NCBI RefSeq assembly: GCF_023653455.1
Contig: NZ_JAKEDR010000168.1
Location: 1 to 7,655, forward strand
From: Paraclostridium ghonii
GTDB taxonomy: Bacteria > Bacillota > Clostridia > Peptostreptococcales > Peptostreptococcaceae
DNA length: 7,655 bases
Reading direction: 5' to 3'
Part shown: piece after piece, positions 1-6,770 of the stretch
How the letters are laid out: each line of letters starts with the position of its first letter
Position numbering within the stretch: the first letter of the stretch is position 1
Notes under the pieces: model-generated
The model's database searches: none
Seen by the model: only the letters and a program-made list of their open reading frames with translations
Told to the model about the DNA's origin: nothing
Translations under genes and position numbers: made by a program

Positions 1-15
1 ATATAAAAACTACTT

Positions 16-444
16 TTAATTCTTATACCAAATAACACCTATAAAAGTTTTTATAATTTGAATTAGTGCTATTACTCCAAGTATAGAACTTATATAATAA
101 AATGCTCTTACTTCTTCTGACGAATATATTAATGTAAATGCCGAAAAAATAAGTACAAATACAATCATAGTAATACTCATTACAGTTACTACCTTTTCAA
201 GCATAGGCTTTCTTTTTAAATATAGTATCAATACAATTAACATCAATATAACTATCGATAGTATAGCTGCGTATTTTATAGTTGCTATAGGGTACTTTTG
301 TTCCCATACATAATTTTTATGTACAACGTGCCTTAACATACCCATCTTTGTATGCGTAAAATAATTTACCATATACGCTCCAACTAACATTAATAGTTGT
401 AATATATTTGTTAGTATATAAAAAATCTTCCTTCCTGTTCTCAT
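16..444 (-). CDS. Small four-helix membrane protein of unknown function
   Basis: I do not recognise this 142-residue protein. It has four hydrophobic stretches, at about residues 7-27, 56-75, 84-107 and 115-138. A polar, histidine- and lysine-containing stretch (about 28-52) lies between the first two, and a short basic stretch (YLKRKP) follows the second. It has no signal cleavage site, no cysteine and no visible catalytic motif. Under the positive-inside rule the basic N-terminus (MRTGRK) and the LKRKP loop would face the cytoplasm, which puts the His-rich stretch outside. The ATG is supported by AGGAAGT (454-460) with a 9-nt spacer. It lies downstream of the rhodanese lipoprotein gene on the same strand, 96 bp away, but hairpins lie in the gap, so co-transcription is uncertain. 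Being an integral membrane protein is well supported; any role is not. Confidence 0.75.
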   Translation of the reverse strand: MRTGRKIFYILTNILQLLMLVGAYMVNYFTHTKMGMLRHVVHKNYVWEQKYPIATIKYAAILSIVILMLIVLILYLKRKPMLEKVVTVMSITMIVFVLIFSAFTLIYSSEEVRAFYYISSILGVIALIQIIKTFIGVIWYKN

Positions 445-458
445 ATAATATCAACTTC

Positions 459-504
459 CTTATCTAAAATCTAAGATAAGCACTACAGTTAATGCAGTGC
501 TTAT
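459..504 (-). terminator. Hairpin after the rhodanese gene, with an overlapping second stem
   Basis: Arms 476-484 and 496-504 (ATAAGCACT/AGTGCTTAT) are perfectly complementary and lie 37 nt past the rhodanese stop codon. The minus-strand tail (CTTAGATTTTAG) is only moderately T-rich, so this is a weak or partial terminator. A second stem, 459-465 with 474-480 (CTTATCT/AGATAAG), shares bases 476-480 with the first and reaches the ribosome binding site of the downstream membrane-protein gene. The two cannot form fully together. Confidence 0.5.
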
Positions 505-540
505 ACCTATTATAATATATTTTATATTATTGTGTATTAT

Positions 541-1608
541 TTATTTTTTTGCAGCTTTATCTGTTGGTAGTTTATCTACTGTAGTATATTGACAATCTCC
601 ACTATTAGGATCTCCTACTTGTACAGGAAGATTCCCATGAGTTTGCCATTCATTCCATCCACCATCATAAACAGTTATTCCATCCCATCCTGCATCATAA
701 GCAATTAACCAAGGAACTGAAGCTCTCCATCCAGTCCCACAATAGAATGAAAGTTCGTTATCTTTTTTAATATCAGAACCTGACCATAACTTTTCCATTT
801 CTTCAGCACTTATAACAGTTCCGTCTTTATGTAAGTAATCTTGCATATTGTACGGATCGCTTCCCGCATGCCCCCAAACTGCACCTTTAGGTTCACCAGC
901 TCTATCAATATAAGTGTATCCACTTGTTTTTCCATCAAACTCTACTTTACTTCTTATACTTACTAAACGGAAATTAGAATCATCTTTTAATTTTTTTTGA
1001 ACTTGATCTATCGACATCCAATACTCTGGATGTGCAGGAACAGTAGTTCCAAAATCTTTTGCTGGAGTTGCTTTTTCTACTGTAGTTTCTGTCTTATATC
1101 CAGCTTCTTCCCACGCATCAATTCCTCCGTTTAATACTTTAACATTTTCAACTCCTGCCCAAAGATATGCATATGCAACTCTACTTACAGCAGAAATATC
1201 ATTCCCATATAATATAATAGTTTTATCTTTTGTAACTCCTAAATCTAACATTCCTTTTTCAACCACTTTAGGATCTGATATATTCCACATTGGTTCAGAC
1301 TCAACACTTGAAGTGTCTACATGTATAGCCCCTGGAATATGTCCTTTTGTATAAGTTGGACTATCTTTATAACTTCCCCATGAAGCTTCTAATATTTCGT
1401 AATTTTTAGACTCTGGTTGGTTTCCATCTATTACACTTTGTACCCACTGCGGAGATACAAATACTTTTTTAGTATCTACTTGTTCAGCTTTTACATTTGA
1501 TTTTTCTTTTTCTACCTTTCCTGAATCATTTGAAGATTTTCCACATCCTACTGCCATTGTTGATACCATTGTAATTCCAAGCAATGCACTAATTAGCTTT
1601 CTTTTCAT
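541..1608 (-). CDS. Lipoprotein with tandem rhodanese domains (thiosulfate/3-mercaptopyruvate sulfurtransferase type)
   Basis: This 355-residue protein probably moves sulfane sulfur between thiosulfate or mercaptopyruvate and a thiophilic acceptor on the outer face of the membrane. The N-terminus (MKRKL, hydrophobic core 5-20, AVGC with Cys22) is a lipoprotein signal with a slightly loose lipobox; a polar linker (about 23-45) follows. Domain 1 (about 47-175) has the GHIPGAI motif at 89-95 and the closing GGIDAWEEAGY at 161-171. Its active-site position reads YGNDISA with no cysteine, so it is the usual inactive N-terminal copy. Domain 2 (about 195-325) carries Cys290 in the loop CGTGWRAS (290-297), a loop I recall from E. 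coli YnjE-like enzymes, and closes with YDGGWNEW (314-321). A third cysteine, C339, lies in the tail. GGAGGAA at 1614-1620 supports the start. Methionine gamma-lyase lies nearby but in a different unit. The fold is secure; the substrate is not. Confidence 0.88.
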   Translation of the reverse strand: MKRKLISALLGITMVSTMAVGCGKSSNDSGKVEKEKSNVKAEQVDTKKVFVSPQWVQSVIDGNQPESKNYEILEASWGSYKDSPTYTKGHIPGAIHVDTSSVESEPMWNISDPKVVEKGMLDLGVTKDKTIILYGNDISAVSRVAYAYLWAGVENVKVLNGGIDAWEEAGYKTETTVEKATPAKDFGTTVPAHPEYWMSIDQVQKKLKDDSNFRLVSIRSKVEFDGKTSGYTYIDRAGEPKGAVWGHAGSDPYNMQDYLHKDGTVISAEEMEKLWSGSDIKKDNELSFYCGTGWRASVPWLIAYDAGWDGITVYDGGWNEWQTHGNLPVQVGDPNSGDCQYTTVDKLPTDKAAKK

Positions 1609-1736
1609 ACATATTCCTCCGTTATGATTTTCACTATTTAAAAATACTTATTTTTGAAGATAATTTCAATAATTCTCTTACTTTTTAAATAAAAATAAAT
1701 CTAAAAATTTTTAATTTATGAAAAATTCCCACCAAC

Positions 1737-1765
1737 ATTTTATCATATATGCTATAAATCGCCAA
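1737..1765 (-). promoter_or_regulatory. Candidate vegetative promoter for the rhodanese lipoprotein gene
   Basis: On the minus strand TTGGCG (1760-1765) and TAAAAT (1737-1742) are separated by 17 bp. The -10 is preceded by TGA, giving an extended -10. The predicted start is near 1730. The -35 matches only 4/6, so the extended -10 carries much of the weight. The region is AT-rich, and chance -10 matches are common. Confidence 0.45.
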
Positions 1766-1850
1766 ATCTTATAGAAAAATACTATATATCAACCTTATAT
1801 TATTTATATTTCCTATGTGTATTTCTTCAATGGTCTTAATAAATCAAAAT

Positions 1851-1880
1851 GTGACAATAATTATAAACTATGAATATTAT
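1851..1880 (+). promoter_or_regulatory. Candidate vegetative promoter for the glycosyltransferase-like gene
   Basis: GTGACA (1851-1856, 5/6 to TTGACA) and TATTAT (1875-1880, 5/6) are separated by 18 bp. The predicted start is near 1887, giving a leader of about 49 nt before the ATG. No operator-like dyad is evident around it. Confidence 0.5.
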
Positions 1881-1935
1881 AAACTAGATAATACTTTTTA
1901 TCTAACTTATAACTTTATAGGAGAGTGTAATTTTT

Positions 1936-2682
1936 ATGCTTAATGAGAAGATAATGATTATAGATATTCCTTTCAATATATTAGATCATCCTTTTTGGTG
2001 TGGATTTAAAATTCTTTACTCCCCAATATCCCAGAAAGCTCAAACAAAAGAATGGATAGACCCACGAATAGATGTATTTATGGACTATACAGCTAAAAGC
2101 CTTATAAATCAAACTAATCAAGATTTCAAATGTATATTAAGGCATACACCTGGAACAAAAGATATCATAGCTGATTCCCTTTCTAGATATCCAAAATTAC
2201 CTGATAATATCATTTTTACAGATGATGGAGATAATTTAATAAAAGAAATTATTAGCCCATATAAATACGTATTTCATATAAGAATTGATAGTGATAACAT
2301 GTTTAGCCCTGACTATATAGAACAACTATATAATATTGAAAATTATAAAAACTTACAATGTATCTTATCTCAAAAAGGATATATGTATGATGCTAATAGA
2401 GATATTTTAGCTAATATGGACCATCCTTCTCCATCATTTTATGCTTTTATTTATACAGTAGAAAACTTTCTTTTAGGCCTAAGATATCCTGTAAAAGATG
2501 ACCATTGGGGTGCAATAAGCTATATTCATGAAATAATTCCAACTCCAAGTTATATGATTATAATTCATAAACTTAATGTTAGTAACGATTTCGATGTTAT
2601 TTTAGAATATCCTTTTATAAAAACTTGGCTCGCTGGTGAGGAAGAAAAAGAAAAAGCTTTAAATTTTTTCAAATTAAAATAA
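1936..2682 (+). CDS. Putative glycosyltransferase, rhamnosyl-transferase-like
   Basis: This 248-residue soluble protein has no signal peptide or membrane helix. The block around residues 40-66 (W40, DPRIDVF, then SLINQTNQDFKC) followed by RIDSDN at 116-121 resembles the layout of the putative rhamnosyl transferase family (PF11316) and, more loosely, GT-A enzymes. In those, an acidic DxD-type motif binds the metal and nucleotide sugar. A later DDHWG (178-182) could supply another polar active-site element. The assignment is from memory of motif order, so donor and acceptor are unknown. AGGAGAG (1919-1925) with a 10-nt spacer supports the ATG. It stands alone on its strand with its own promoter and a palindromic terminator behind it. 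There is no visible cell-envelope cluster around it, which is unusual for a glycosyltransferase. It could instead be an uncharacterised protein with a GT-A-like fold. Confidence 0.55.
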   Translation: MLNEKIMIIDIPFNILDHPFWCGFKILYSPISQKAQTKEWIDPRIDVFMDYTAKSLINQTNQDFKCILRHTPGTKDIIADSLSRYPKLPDNIIFTDDGDNLIKEIISPYKYVFHIRIDSDNMFSPDYIEQLYNIENYKNLQCILSQKGYMYDANRDILANMDHPSPSFYAFIYTVENFLLGLRYPVKDDHWGAISYIHEIIPTPSYMIIIHKLNVSNDFDVILEYPFIKTWLAGEEEKEKALNFFKLK

Positions 2683-2730
2683 ACTAAATCTTTTTTAAAT
2701 TAAATATATATTTTAAATTTTAAAGATAAT

Positions 2731-2760
2731 AAGGGTTTATGACATATGTCATAAACCCTT
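2731..2760. terminator. Perfect 30-bp palindrome, probable bidirectional terminator
   Basis: Bases 2731-2745 (AAGGGTTTATGACAT) are exactly reverse-complementary to 2746-2760. It lies between convergent genes, 48 bp past the glycosyltransferase stop and 50 bp past the methionine gamma-lyase stop. The minus-strand side is followed by a T-rich tail (ATTATCTTT), the plus-strand side by only TTTAAG, so it should work better for methionine gamma-lyase. Confidence 0.7.
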
Positions 2761-2810
2761 TAAGCTATGATATAATAATATTTAATACACAGTCTAGCTA
2801 AAATTTATTT

Positions 2811-4004
2811 CTATAATCTATCTAAACCTTGTTTTAAGTCATCTATTATATCTTCTGCATCTTCAAGACCAACAGATATTCTTATTAATCCTTCTGATAT
2901 TCCAGCTTCCGCTCTTTCTTCTTGAGTATATGGAGAGTGAGTCATTGAAGCAGGGTGTTGTATTAATGTTTCACAGTCTCCTAAACTAACTGCAAGAACA
3001 CATAACTCTAAAGAGTTTAGGAATTTCTTACCACCTTCAAGTCCACCTTTAACTTCAAATGCTATCATACCTCCTGGCATATCCATTTGTTTTTTAGCTA
3101 GTTCATATTGTGGGAAGCTTTCTAATCCTGGATAGCTAACCATTTCTACATTTGGATGAGATTCTAAGAATTTAGCAACTTCCATAGCATTTTTAGTATG
3201 TCTATCCATTCTTACTTGTAAAGTTTTCATACCTCTTAATATTAAGTACGCATCAAATGGAGATAAAACAGAACCAGTCATATCCTTAACTCCAAATAAT
3301 CTTACTTGAGTTATAAATTCTTTTTTACCAACAACAAAACCTGCAATAACATCTCCGTGTCCATTTAAGTATTTAGTAGCAGAGTGAACAACAACGTCAG
3401 CTCCTAATTCAAGTGGTCTTTGTAAGTATGGAGTACAGAAAGTATTATCAACAAATACCATACAACCTTCTACAGTATGAGCTACCTTAGATATTTCTTC
3501 TATATCAACTAATTTTAAATCTGGGTTAGCTGGAGTTTCTAAGTAAACAACTTTAGTATTTTCTTTCATAGCAGCCTTTATTTCATCTACATTAGTTGCA
3601 TCAACGAAAGTAACTTCTACTCCATATCTGTTTATCCCATGATTGAACATTGCATAAGTACAACCATATAAAGTTTTACTTGCAACTACGTGATCTCCTG
3701 CCTTTAACGCAGTCCATAAAGCTGAAGTTATAGCACCCATTCCTGAAGCTGTTGACATACAAGCTTCTCCGTTTTCTAATAATGCTATTTTTTCCTCTAG
3801 TTGCATATTAGTTGGATTCCCAAGTCTTGAATATATAAATCCTTCTTCTTCTAATGCAAATCTTCTTCCACCTTGTTCAGCACTATCAAATACGAAAGTT
3901 GATGTTTGATATATAGGTGTAGTTAAAGCCCCTGATACTGGATCCTTTTTATGCCCTCCGTGTATAGCTTTTGTTGCGAATTTTTTATTATTTAAATTTT
4001 CCAT
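2811..4004 (-). CDS. megL: L-methionine gamma-lyase (PLP-dependent, Cys/Met metabolism family)
   Basis: This cytosolic enzyme splits L-methionine into methanethiol, ammonia and 2-oxobutyrate. At 397 residues it is full length. Lys211 in [12 protein letters not shown] is the PLP Schiff-base lysine, Asp186 (VDNTF) pairs with the pyridine nitrogen, Tyr58/Arg60 (YSR) reach the cofactor phosphate of the neighbouring subunit, Tyr113 stacks on PLP, and Arg375 (LIRISVG) holds the substrate carboxylate. Cys115 in TLYGCTYA, with Lys240-Asp241, matches the Cys116/Lys240/Asp241 set that I recall as marking methionine gamma-lyases against cystathionine lyases. This makes MGL the best call, though activity on homocysteine or cystathionine cannot be excluded. 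AAGGGGGAA (4012-4020) precedes the ATG. It is transcribed from its own sigma-54 promoter behind a TyrR-like activator gene. Its codons look less extreme in AT than those of its neighbours, suggesting high expression. Confidence 0.92.
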   Translation of the reverse strand: MENLNNKKFATKAIHGGHKKDPVSGALTTPIYQTSTFVFDSAEQGGRRFALEEEGFIYSRLGNPTNMQLEEKIALLENGEACMSTASGMGAITSALWTALKAGDHVVASKTLYGCTYAMFNHGINRYGVEVTFVDATNVDEIKAAMKENTKVVYLETPANPDLKLVDIEEISKVAHTVEGCMVFVDNTFCTPYLQRPLELGADVVVHSATKYLNGHGDVIAGFVVGKKEFITQVRLFGVKDMTGSVLSPFDAYLILRGMKTLQVRMDRHTKNAMEVAKFLESHPNVEMVSYPGLESFPQYELAKKQMDMPGGMIAFEVKGGLEGGKKFLNSLELCVLAVSLGDCETLIQHPASMTHSPYTQEERAEAGISEGLIRISVGLEDAEDIIDDLKQGLDRL

Positions 4005-4045
4005 TTTGATTTCCCCCTTAAACTTTATTTACGCTATTACATACA

Positions 4046-4062
4046 CGCAACTACCATGCCAA
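4046..4062 (-). promoter_or_regulatory. Sigma-54 (-24/-12) promoter of methionine gamma-lyase
   Basis: The minus strand reads TTGGCATGGTAGTTGCG, against the consensus YTGGCACGrNNNTTGCW. The invariant GG (4060/4059) and GC (4048/4047) are correctly spaced. Only C-to-T in the -24 element and the last W differ. The predicted start is near 4035, giving a leader of about 31 nt. An RpoN-type promoter beside a gene for an RpoN activator is strong mutual support. Confidence 0.88.
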
Positions 4063-4184
4063 TTCCCCATTTTAATAAAACAATATTTTTTATTTTTTAA
4101 AAACGCAAAATCATTGAAAATCCGCTATTCTTCGAAACCTTTTCCTTAGAACTATATATCTATTTTTTGAGCTTAATTTCATAT

Positions 4185-4202
4185 TGTAAATATATATTTA
4201 CA
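4185..4202. promoter_or_regulatory. TyrR box 1 (perfect) upstream of methionine gamma-lyase
   Basis: TGTAAATATATATTTACA is an exact 12/12 match to the TyrR box TGTAAA-N6-TTTACA and an 18-bp perfect palindrome. Its centre lies about 158 bp upstream of the predicted sigma-54 start, in the normal range for an enhancer site. Confidence 0.75.
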
Positions 4203-4216
4203 TTTATTAATTTTAC

Positions 4217-4234
4217 AGTAAAGCTTTGTTTACA
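4217..4234. promoter_or_regulatory. TyrR box 2 upstream of methionine gamma-lyase
   Basis: AGTAAA-GCTTTG-TTTACA matches TGTAAA-N6-TTTACA at 11/12. Its centre is 32 bp from box 1 and 20 bp from box 3, close to whole helical turns, so all three boxes would face roughly the same side of the DNA. Confidence 0.7.
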
Positions 4235-4236
4235 AC

Positions 4237-4254
4237 CGTAAACAAAACTTTACA
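4237..4254. promoter_or_regulatory. TyrR box 3, overlapping the end of the activator gene
   Basis: CGTAAA-CAAAAC-TTTACA matches the TyrR box at 11/12. It overlaps the stop codon of the activator gene (4250-4252). Boxes 2 and 3 together form a larger inverted repeat (4218-4233 with 4238-4253, one mismatch), as expected when two similar palindromes are placed side by side. Confidence 0.7.
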
Positions 4255-5824
4255 TGTTCATTTCTCTTATTTTATATTTTTTAATTTTATTCATTACTGC
4301 CGTATGTGATATCCCAAGTGTTTTTGCACTTGCTCTATAACTTTTGTTACTATTGTATACTTTTAAAATTATTTCTTTTTCATATTTTTCTATTTCTTCT
4401 CTTAATGACTTAATTTCTACTACTTCTTCATCAACAAAATTTTCTGTAATATCTTCATCTTTATATATAGAATCAATAACAATGTGTTGAGTTGTTAAAA
4501 TCTCCCCATTGCATAGATTCATAGATCTCTCAATTAAGTTTTGGAGTTCTCTTACATTACCTGGCCAATCATAACGCATTAGATCATCTATAAATTCCTT
4601 TTCAAATCCTTTTATATCTTTTTTTAATTTTTTATTAAGTTTATTTATGAAAAACTGAACTAATATAGGTATATCTTCTAATCTTTCTTTTAAATTCGGT
4701 ATTTTGATAGGAATTACATTTAATCTATAATATAAATCTTCTCTGAACTCGTCTTCCTTTATCATCTTTTCAAGATTTTTATTAGTAGCTGCTATAACTC
4801 TAACATCTACCTCTTCTTCCTTACTACTCCCTATCTTTCTTATCTTACCTTCTTGAAGAACTCTAAGAAGTTTTGCTTGAAGTATCATTGATAACTCTCC
4901 TATTTCATCTAAGAATATAGTTCCACCATTAGCTTCCTTAAATAAACCTTCTTTACCACTTTGCATAGCTCCCGTAAAACTTCCTTTTTCATATCCAAAT
5001 AACTCACTTTCTAGTAAGCTATCTGGTAAAGCAGCACAGTTAATCGCTACAAATCTCTTATCTTTTCTATCGCTTAAATTATGTATAGCATTTGCAAACA
5101 ACTCTTTACCTGTACCACTATCTCCTCTTAATAAAACTGTAGAATTACTTTTAGCTATAGTTCTTGTTATCTTCTTTACCTTTCCCATGCTTTTACTATT
5201 TCCTATTATATCTTTAAACGGTCCATCATTATTTGTATTTATTATTTTTACAAGCTGCTTAGCTTTATTCACATCTTTAATAGAAATAACAGCTCCTACA
5301 GTTTCATCATAATCATTACTTATTCTCCTACCTGTAGTAATGTAGCTACTTTTAGTATCTCCATTCTTTAAGCTAGCTTTTACATTTTCATACTCTTGCC
5401 CTTTATTAAGCAATTCTACAATTATATCATCATTGCCAACAATATCTCTAATATCCCTACCTACTACTTCTACTTTTTTATAATTGAATAGTTTTTGGCA
5501 GTAATTATTGAATATGTTAATTTTAAAATCTTTATCTATAGATATAATTCCTTCATCTACAGAGTTAATAACAGCAAGAAGTTGTCTTTCATTTTTTTCA
5601 TATGATAAAAGTTCTACTTCATTTACTGATATTACATCGGCTATACTGCAAATAGCTTCTTTTAGTGTTTCTTTAGTTTCTACATCAATATTATTCATTT
5701 TTATACAAACTTTCTTAGGAAAAACCTCCATAGATACTAAATCTATTTTTTTATTGTAAAGCTTGTACAAAATTTCCGTTGTAATCCCAAACCTATCTTT
5801 TGTATTTATCTCAAATCTAATCAT
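4250..5824 (-). CDS. TyrR-like sigma-54-dependent transcriptional activator (ACT-PAS-AAA+-HTH)
   Basis: This 524-residue enhancer-binding protein probably senses an amino acid and drives sigma-54 transcription of methionine gamma-lyase. Residues 1-75 form an ACT domain ([15 protein letters not shown] start) and about 79-185 a PAS domain. The AAA+ domain (about 205-435) has Walker A GDSGTGK (234-240), GSFTGA (281-286, the sigma-54 contact loop, Ala-to-Ser at position 2), Walker [11 protein letters not shown] (301-310), [10 protein letters not shown] (361-370) and WPGNVREL (420-427). The C-terminal helix-turn-helix (about 485-520, with [16 protein letters not shown]) is TyrR type. E. coli TyrR has the same architecture but lacks the GAFTGA loop and works with sigma-70; this protein keeps the loop. 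There is no response-regulator receiver domain, so control is by ligand rather than phosphorylation. GGGAGA (5832-5837) precedes the ATG. Three TyrR boxes follow its 3' end. The effector is unknown: aromatic amino acids by homology, methionine by context. Confidence 0.92.
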   Translation of the reverse strand: MIRFEINTKDRFGITTEILYKLYNKKIDLVSMEVFPKKVCIKMNNIDVETKETLKEAICSIADVISVNEVELLSYEKNERQLLAVINSVDEGIISIDKDFKINIFNNYCQKLFNYKKVEVVGRDIRDIVGNDDIIVELLNKGQEYENVKASLKNGDTKSSYITTGRRISNDYDETVGAVISIKDVNKAKQLVKIINTNNDGPFKDIIGNSKSMGKVKKITRTIAKSNSTVLLRGDSGTGKELFANAIHNLSDRKDKRFVAINCAALPDSLLESELFGYEKGSFTGAMQSGKEGLFKEANGGTIFLDEIGELSMILQAKLLRVLQEGKIRKIGSSKEEEVDVRVIAATNKNLEKMIKEDEFREDLYYRLNVIPIKIPNLKERLEDIPILVQFFINKLNKKLKKDIKGFEKEFIDDLMRYDWPGNVRELQNLIERSMNLCNGEILTTQHIVIDSIYKDEDITENFVDEEVVEIKSLREEIEKYEKEIILKVYNSNKSYRASAKTLGISHTAVMNKIKKYKIREMNM

Positions 5825-5883
5825 ACAAATATCTCCCTTATATATTAAAACTATATACCTTTTATAGACTATTACATAATCTC

Positions 5884-5889
5884 ATTATA
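5884..5889 (-). promoter_or_regulatory. Candidate -10 box for the TyrR-like activator gene
   Basis: The minus strand reads TATAAT here, which would start transcription near 5877, about 53 nt before the ATG. The -35 position (TAGTTT at 17-bp spacing) is poor. An overlapping alternative is TTGAAT with TGTAAT at 17 bp. No TyrR box is visible here, so autoregulation at this site is not supported. Confidence 0.35.
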
Positions 5890-5922
5890 TTCCATTCAAA
5901 ATCTAAAAACTACCTTAGATGA

Positions 5923-5976
5923 ACATTAAAATAAGTACAGATTAGTTTTAAAATTAATCTGTACTTATTTTAATGT
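5923..5976. terminator. 54-bp near-perfect palindrome, terminator of the B3/B4 gene
   Basis: Arms 5923-5944 and 5955-5976 are perfectly complementary over 22 bp. The 10-nt centre also pairs except for one G/T pair. It begins 14 nt past the stop of the B3/B4-domain gene. The outer stem carries A-rich 5' and T-rich 3' ends (CTTATTTTAATGT), as in a symmetric intrinsic terminator. It insulates that gene from the TyrR-like activator gene. Confidence 0.75.
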
Positions 5977-5989
5977 ATTTAATTTATTA

Positions 5990-6694
5990 TTAATATATTT
6001 CAAATTCAGTATTATCTTTATCTACAAACCCTACCTTTACATCACAAGAAAACACATCTTTTAATAAACTTGCTAATTCATCTCTTGCAGAAATAACTCT
6101 GTCATAATTTTCATTTGTAAATCCATCTATAGGGAAAAATATATTCTTACTTTCATTAGTAATCTTTCCTTGCTCACTTTGTCTCCATATCCATCTTCTT
6201 GTTCTTACATTATCTCCAGCAGAATAAATTAATTCACCCTCTTTTAAAGTTTCTATTTCTTCAGTTCCTAACGGAATAAAAGTATCTCCTTTTTTAGAAA
6301 ACCTAACTTCAATATCTCCATCTAATGTATCAATATCATGTGCTCCTAATGGAACCATATATTTTAAAGATACTGTATTTCCTAAATCTACAATAGGACT
6401 TATGCTAGGTAGCCCTTTTCCTTTTGATGTTCTAGTGAGCATAGCTTCAATAGAACTCATAAACTTATTTGGATTGATTTCTATTTTTTTAAATGCGTTT
6501 CTATAGTGTAGTATATCCTCTAATTCTTTAATCTTTATATTTTTTAATTTATTTTCACAGTTTTTTATTTCTTGATTTAATTTTTCTATAATATCATTTT
6601 TTTCTAAGGTATTATCAATTCCATTTACTACTATAACCCCAAAACAAACATTATCTAACTTTTTAAAAACTTCACTTGATACTCTAAATTTCAT
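5990..6694 (-). CDS. B3/B4 tRNA-binding/editing domain protein
   Basis: This 234-residue protein belongs to the B3/B4 family, the module that in PheRS beta hydrolyses mischarged Tyr-tRNA(Phe). Here it stands alone. Recognisable positions are HYRNAFKKI (63-71), FMSSIEAMLTR (78-88), KGLPSISPIVDLGN (93-106, N106), the GAHDID turn (117-122), GDIEVR (126-131), PLG (141-143) and RRWIWRQ (166-172). Residues 29-50 are charged and probably helical. Free-standing members are thought to act on aminoacyl-tRNA or amino acids, but substrates are mostly unknown, so function is inference. I place the start at 6694: GGAGG at 6701-6705 lies 6 nt before this ATG but directly abuts the ATG at 6700. An upstream extension to 6781 would cover the promoter and has no ribosome site. 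It is driven from a MerR-type promoter beside a BmrR-like regulator, suggesting induction by a small molecule. Confidence 0.82.
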   Translation of the reverse strand: MKFRVSSEVFKKLDNVCFGVIVVNGIDNTLEKNDIIEKLNQEIKNCENKLKNIKIKELEDILHYRNAFKKIEINPNKFMSSIEAMLTRTSKGKGLPSISPIVDLGNTVSLKYMVPLGAHDIDTLDGDIEVRFSKKGDTFIPLGTEEIETLKEGELIYSAGDNVRTRRWIWRQSEQGKITNESKNIFFPIDGFTNENYDRVISARDELASLLKDVFSCDVKVGFVDKDNTEFEIY

Positions 6695-6700
6695 ATTCAT

Positions 6701-6705
6701 CCTCC
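6701..6705 (-). promoter_or_regulatory. Ribosome binding site that fixes the B3/B4 start
   Basis: The minus strand reads GGAGG-ATGAAT-ATG. Two in-frame ATGs follow, with spacers of 0 and 6 nt; only the second (6692-6694) is at a workable distance. Confidence 0.8.
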
Positions 6706-6712
6706 AAAACTT

Positions 6713-6753
6713 TGAGTTATGTTTTAGTAAAGCAAATAACTCATATTTTACTA
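6713..6753 (-). promoter_or_regulatory. Interlocked stems in the B3/B4 leader (possible pseudoknot)
   Basis: In transcript order, TAGTAAA (6747-6753), TGAGTTAT (6736-6743), TTTACTA (6725-6731) and ATAACTCA (6713-6720) alternate. Stem 1 (7 bp) and stem 2 (8 bp) are both perfect and interlocked, with short connectors of 3, 4 and 4 nt. This is either an H-type pseudoknot or a pair of alternative structures, ending 7 nt before the GGAGG site. It does not match a riboswitch class that I can name. Confidence 0.4.
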
Positions 6754-6770
6754 CAATACTTATTATAAAA

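Larger units (their letters stand above)
1609..1935. other. Divergent intergenic region with back-to-back promoters
   Basis: This 327-bp gene-free stretch separates the rhodanese lipoprotein gene (leftward) from the glycosyltransferase-like gene (rightward). It contains one plausible promoter for each (1737-1765 minus, 1851-1880 plus), leaving about 85 bp between the two -35 boxes. The rhodanese leader would be about 120 nt long and very A/T-rich; I see no riboswitch or T-box signature, and no small ORF with a ribosome binding site. Confidence 0.6.

Noticed and set aside
2143..2205. Residues HTPGTKDIIADSLSRYP resemble the H-x-PG-x-x-N-x-x-ADxLSR end of retroelement RNase H domains.
   Set aside because: No reverse transcriptase, RNase H core or integrase surrounds it, and the rest of the protein fits a GT-A-like layout. 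I take it as a chance likeness.
4005..4045. Possible S-box or T-box riboswitch before methionine gamma-lyase.
   Set aside because: The leader predicted from the sigma-54 start is only about 31 nt, far too short for either, and no conserved box is present.
4218..4253. Long inverted repeat at the end of the activator gene read as an intrinsic terminator.
   Set aside because: The minus-strand tail (TGTAAAATTAATAAATG) has no T-run and the repeat overlaps the stop codon. It resolves into two TyrR boxes, with a third nearby that is not part of a hairpin.
5508..5759. 83-codon plus-strand ORF opposite the activator gene.
   Set aside because: It lies wholly antisense to the ACT/PAS coding region, which is clearly real, and its serine/isoleucine-rich product is what AT-rich antisense gives.
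5755..5770. TGTAAA half-site inside the activator coding region, considered as an autoregulatory TyrR box.
   Set aside because: The partner half-site at N6 spacing reads ACAA rather than TTTACA, and the position is inside the reading frame with no promoter in front.
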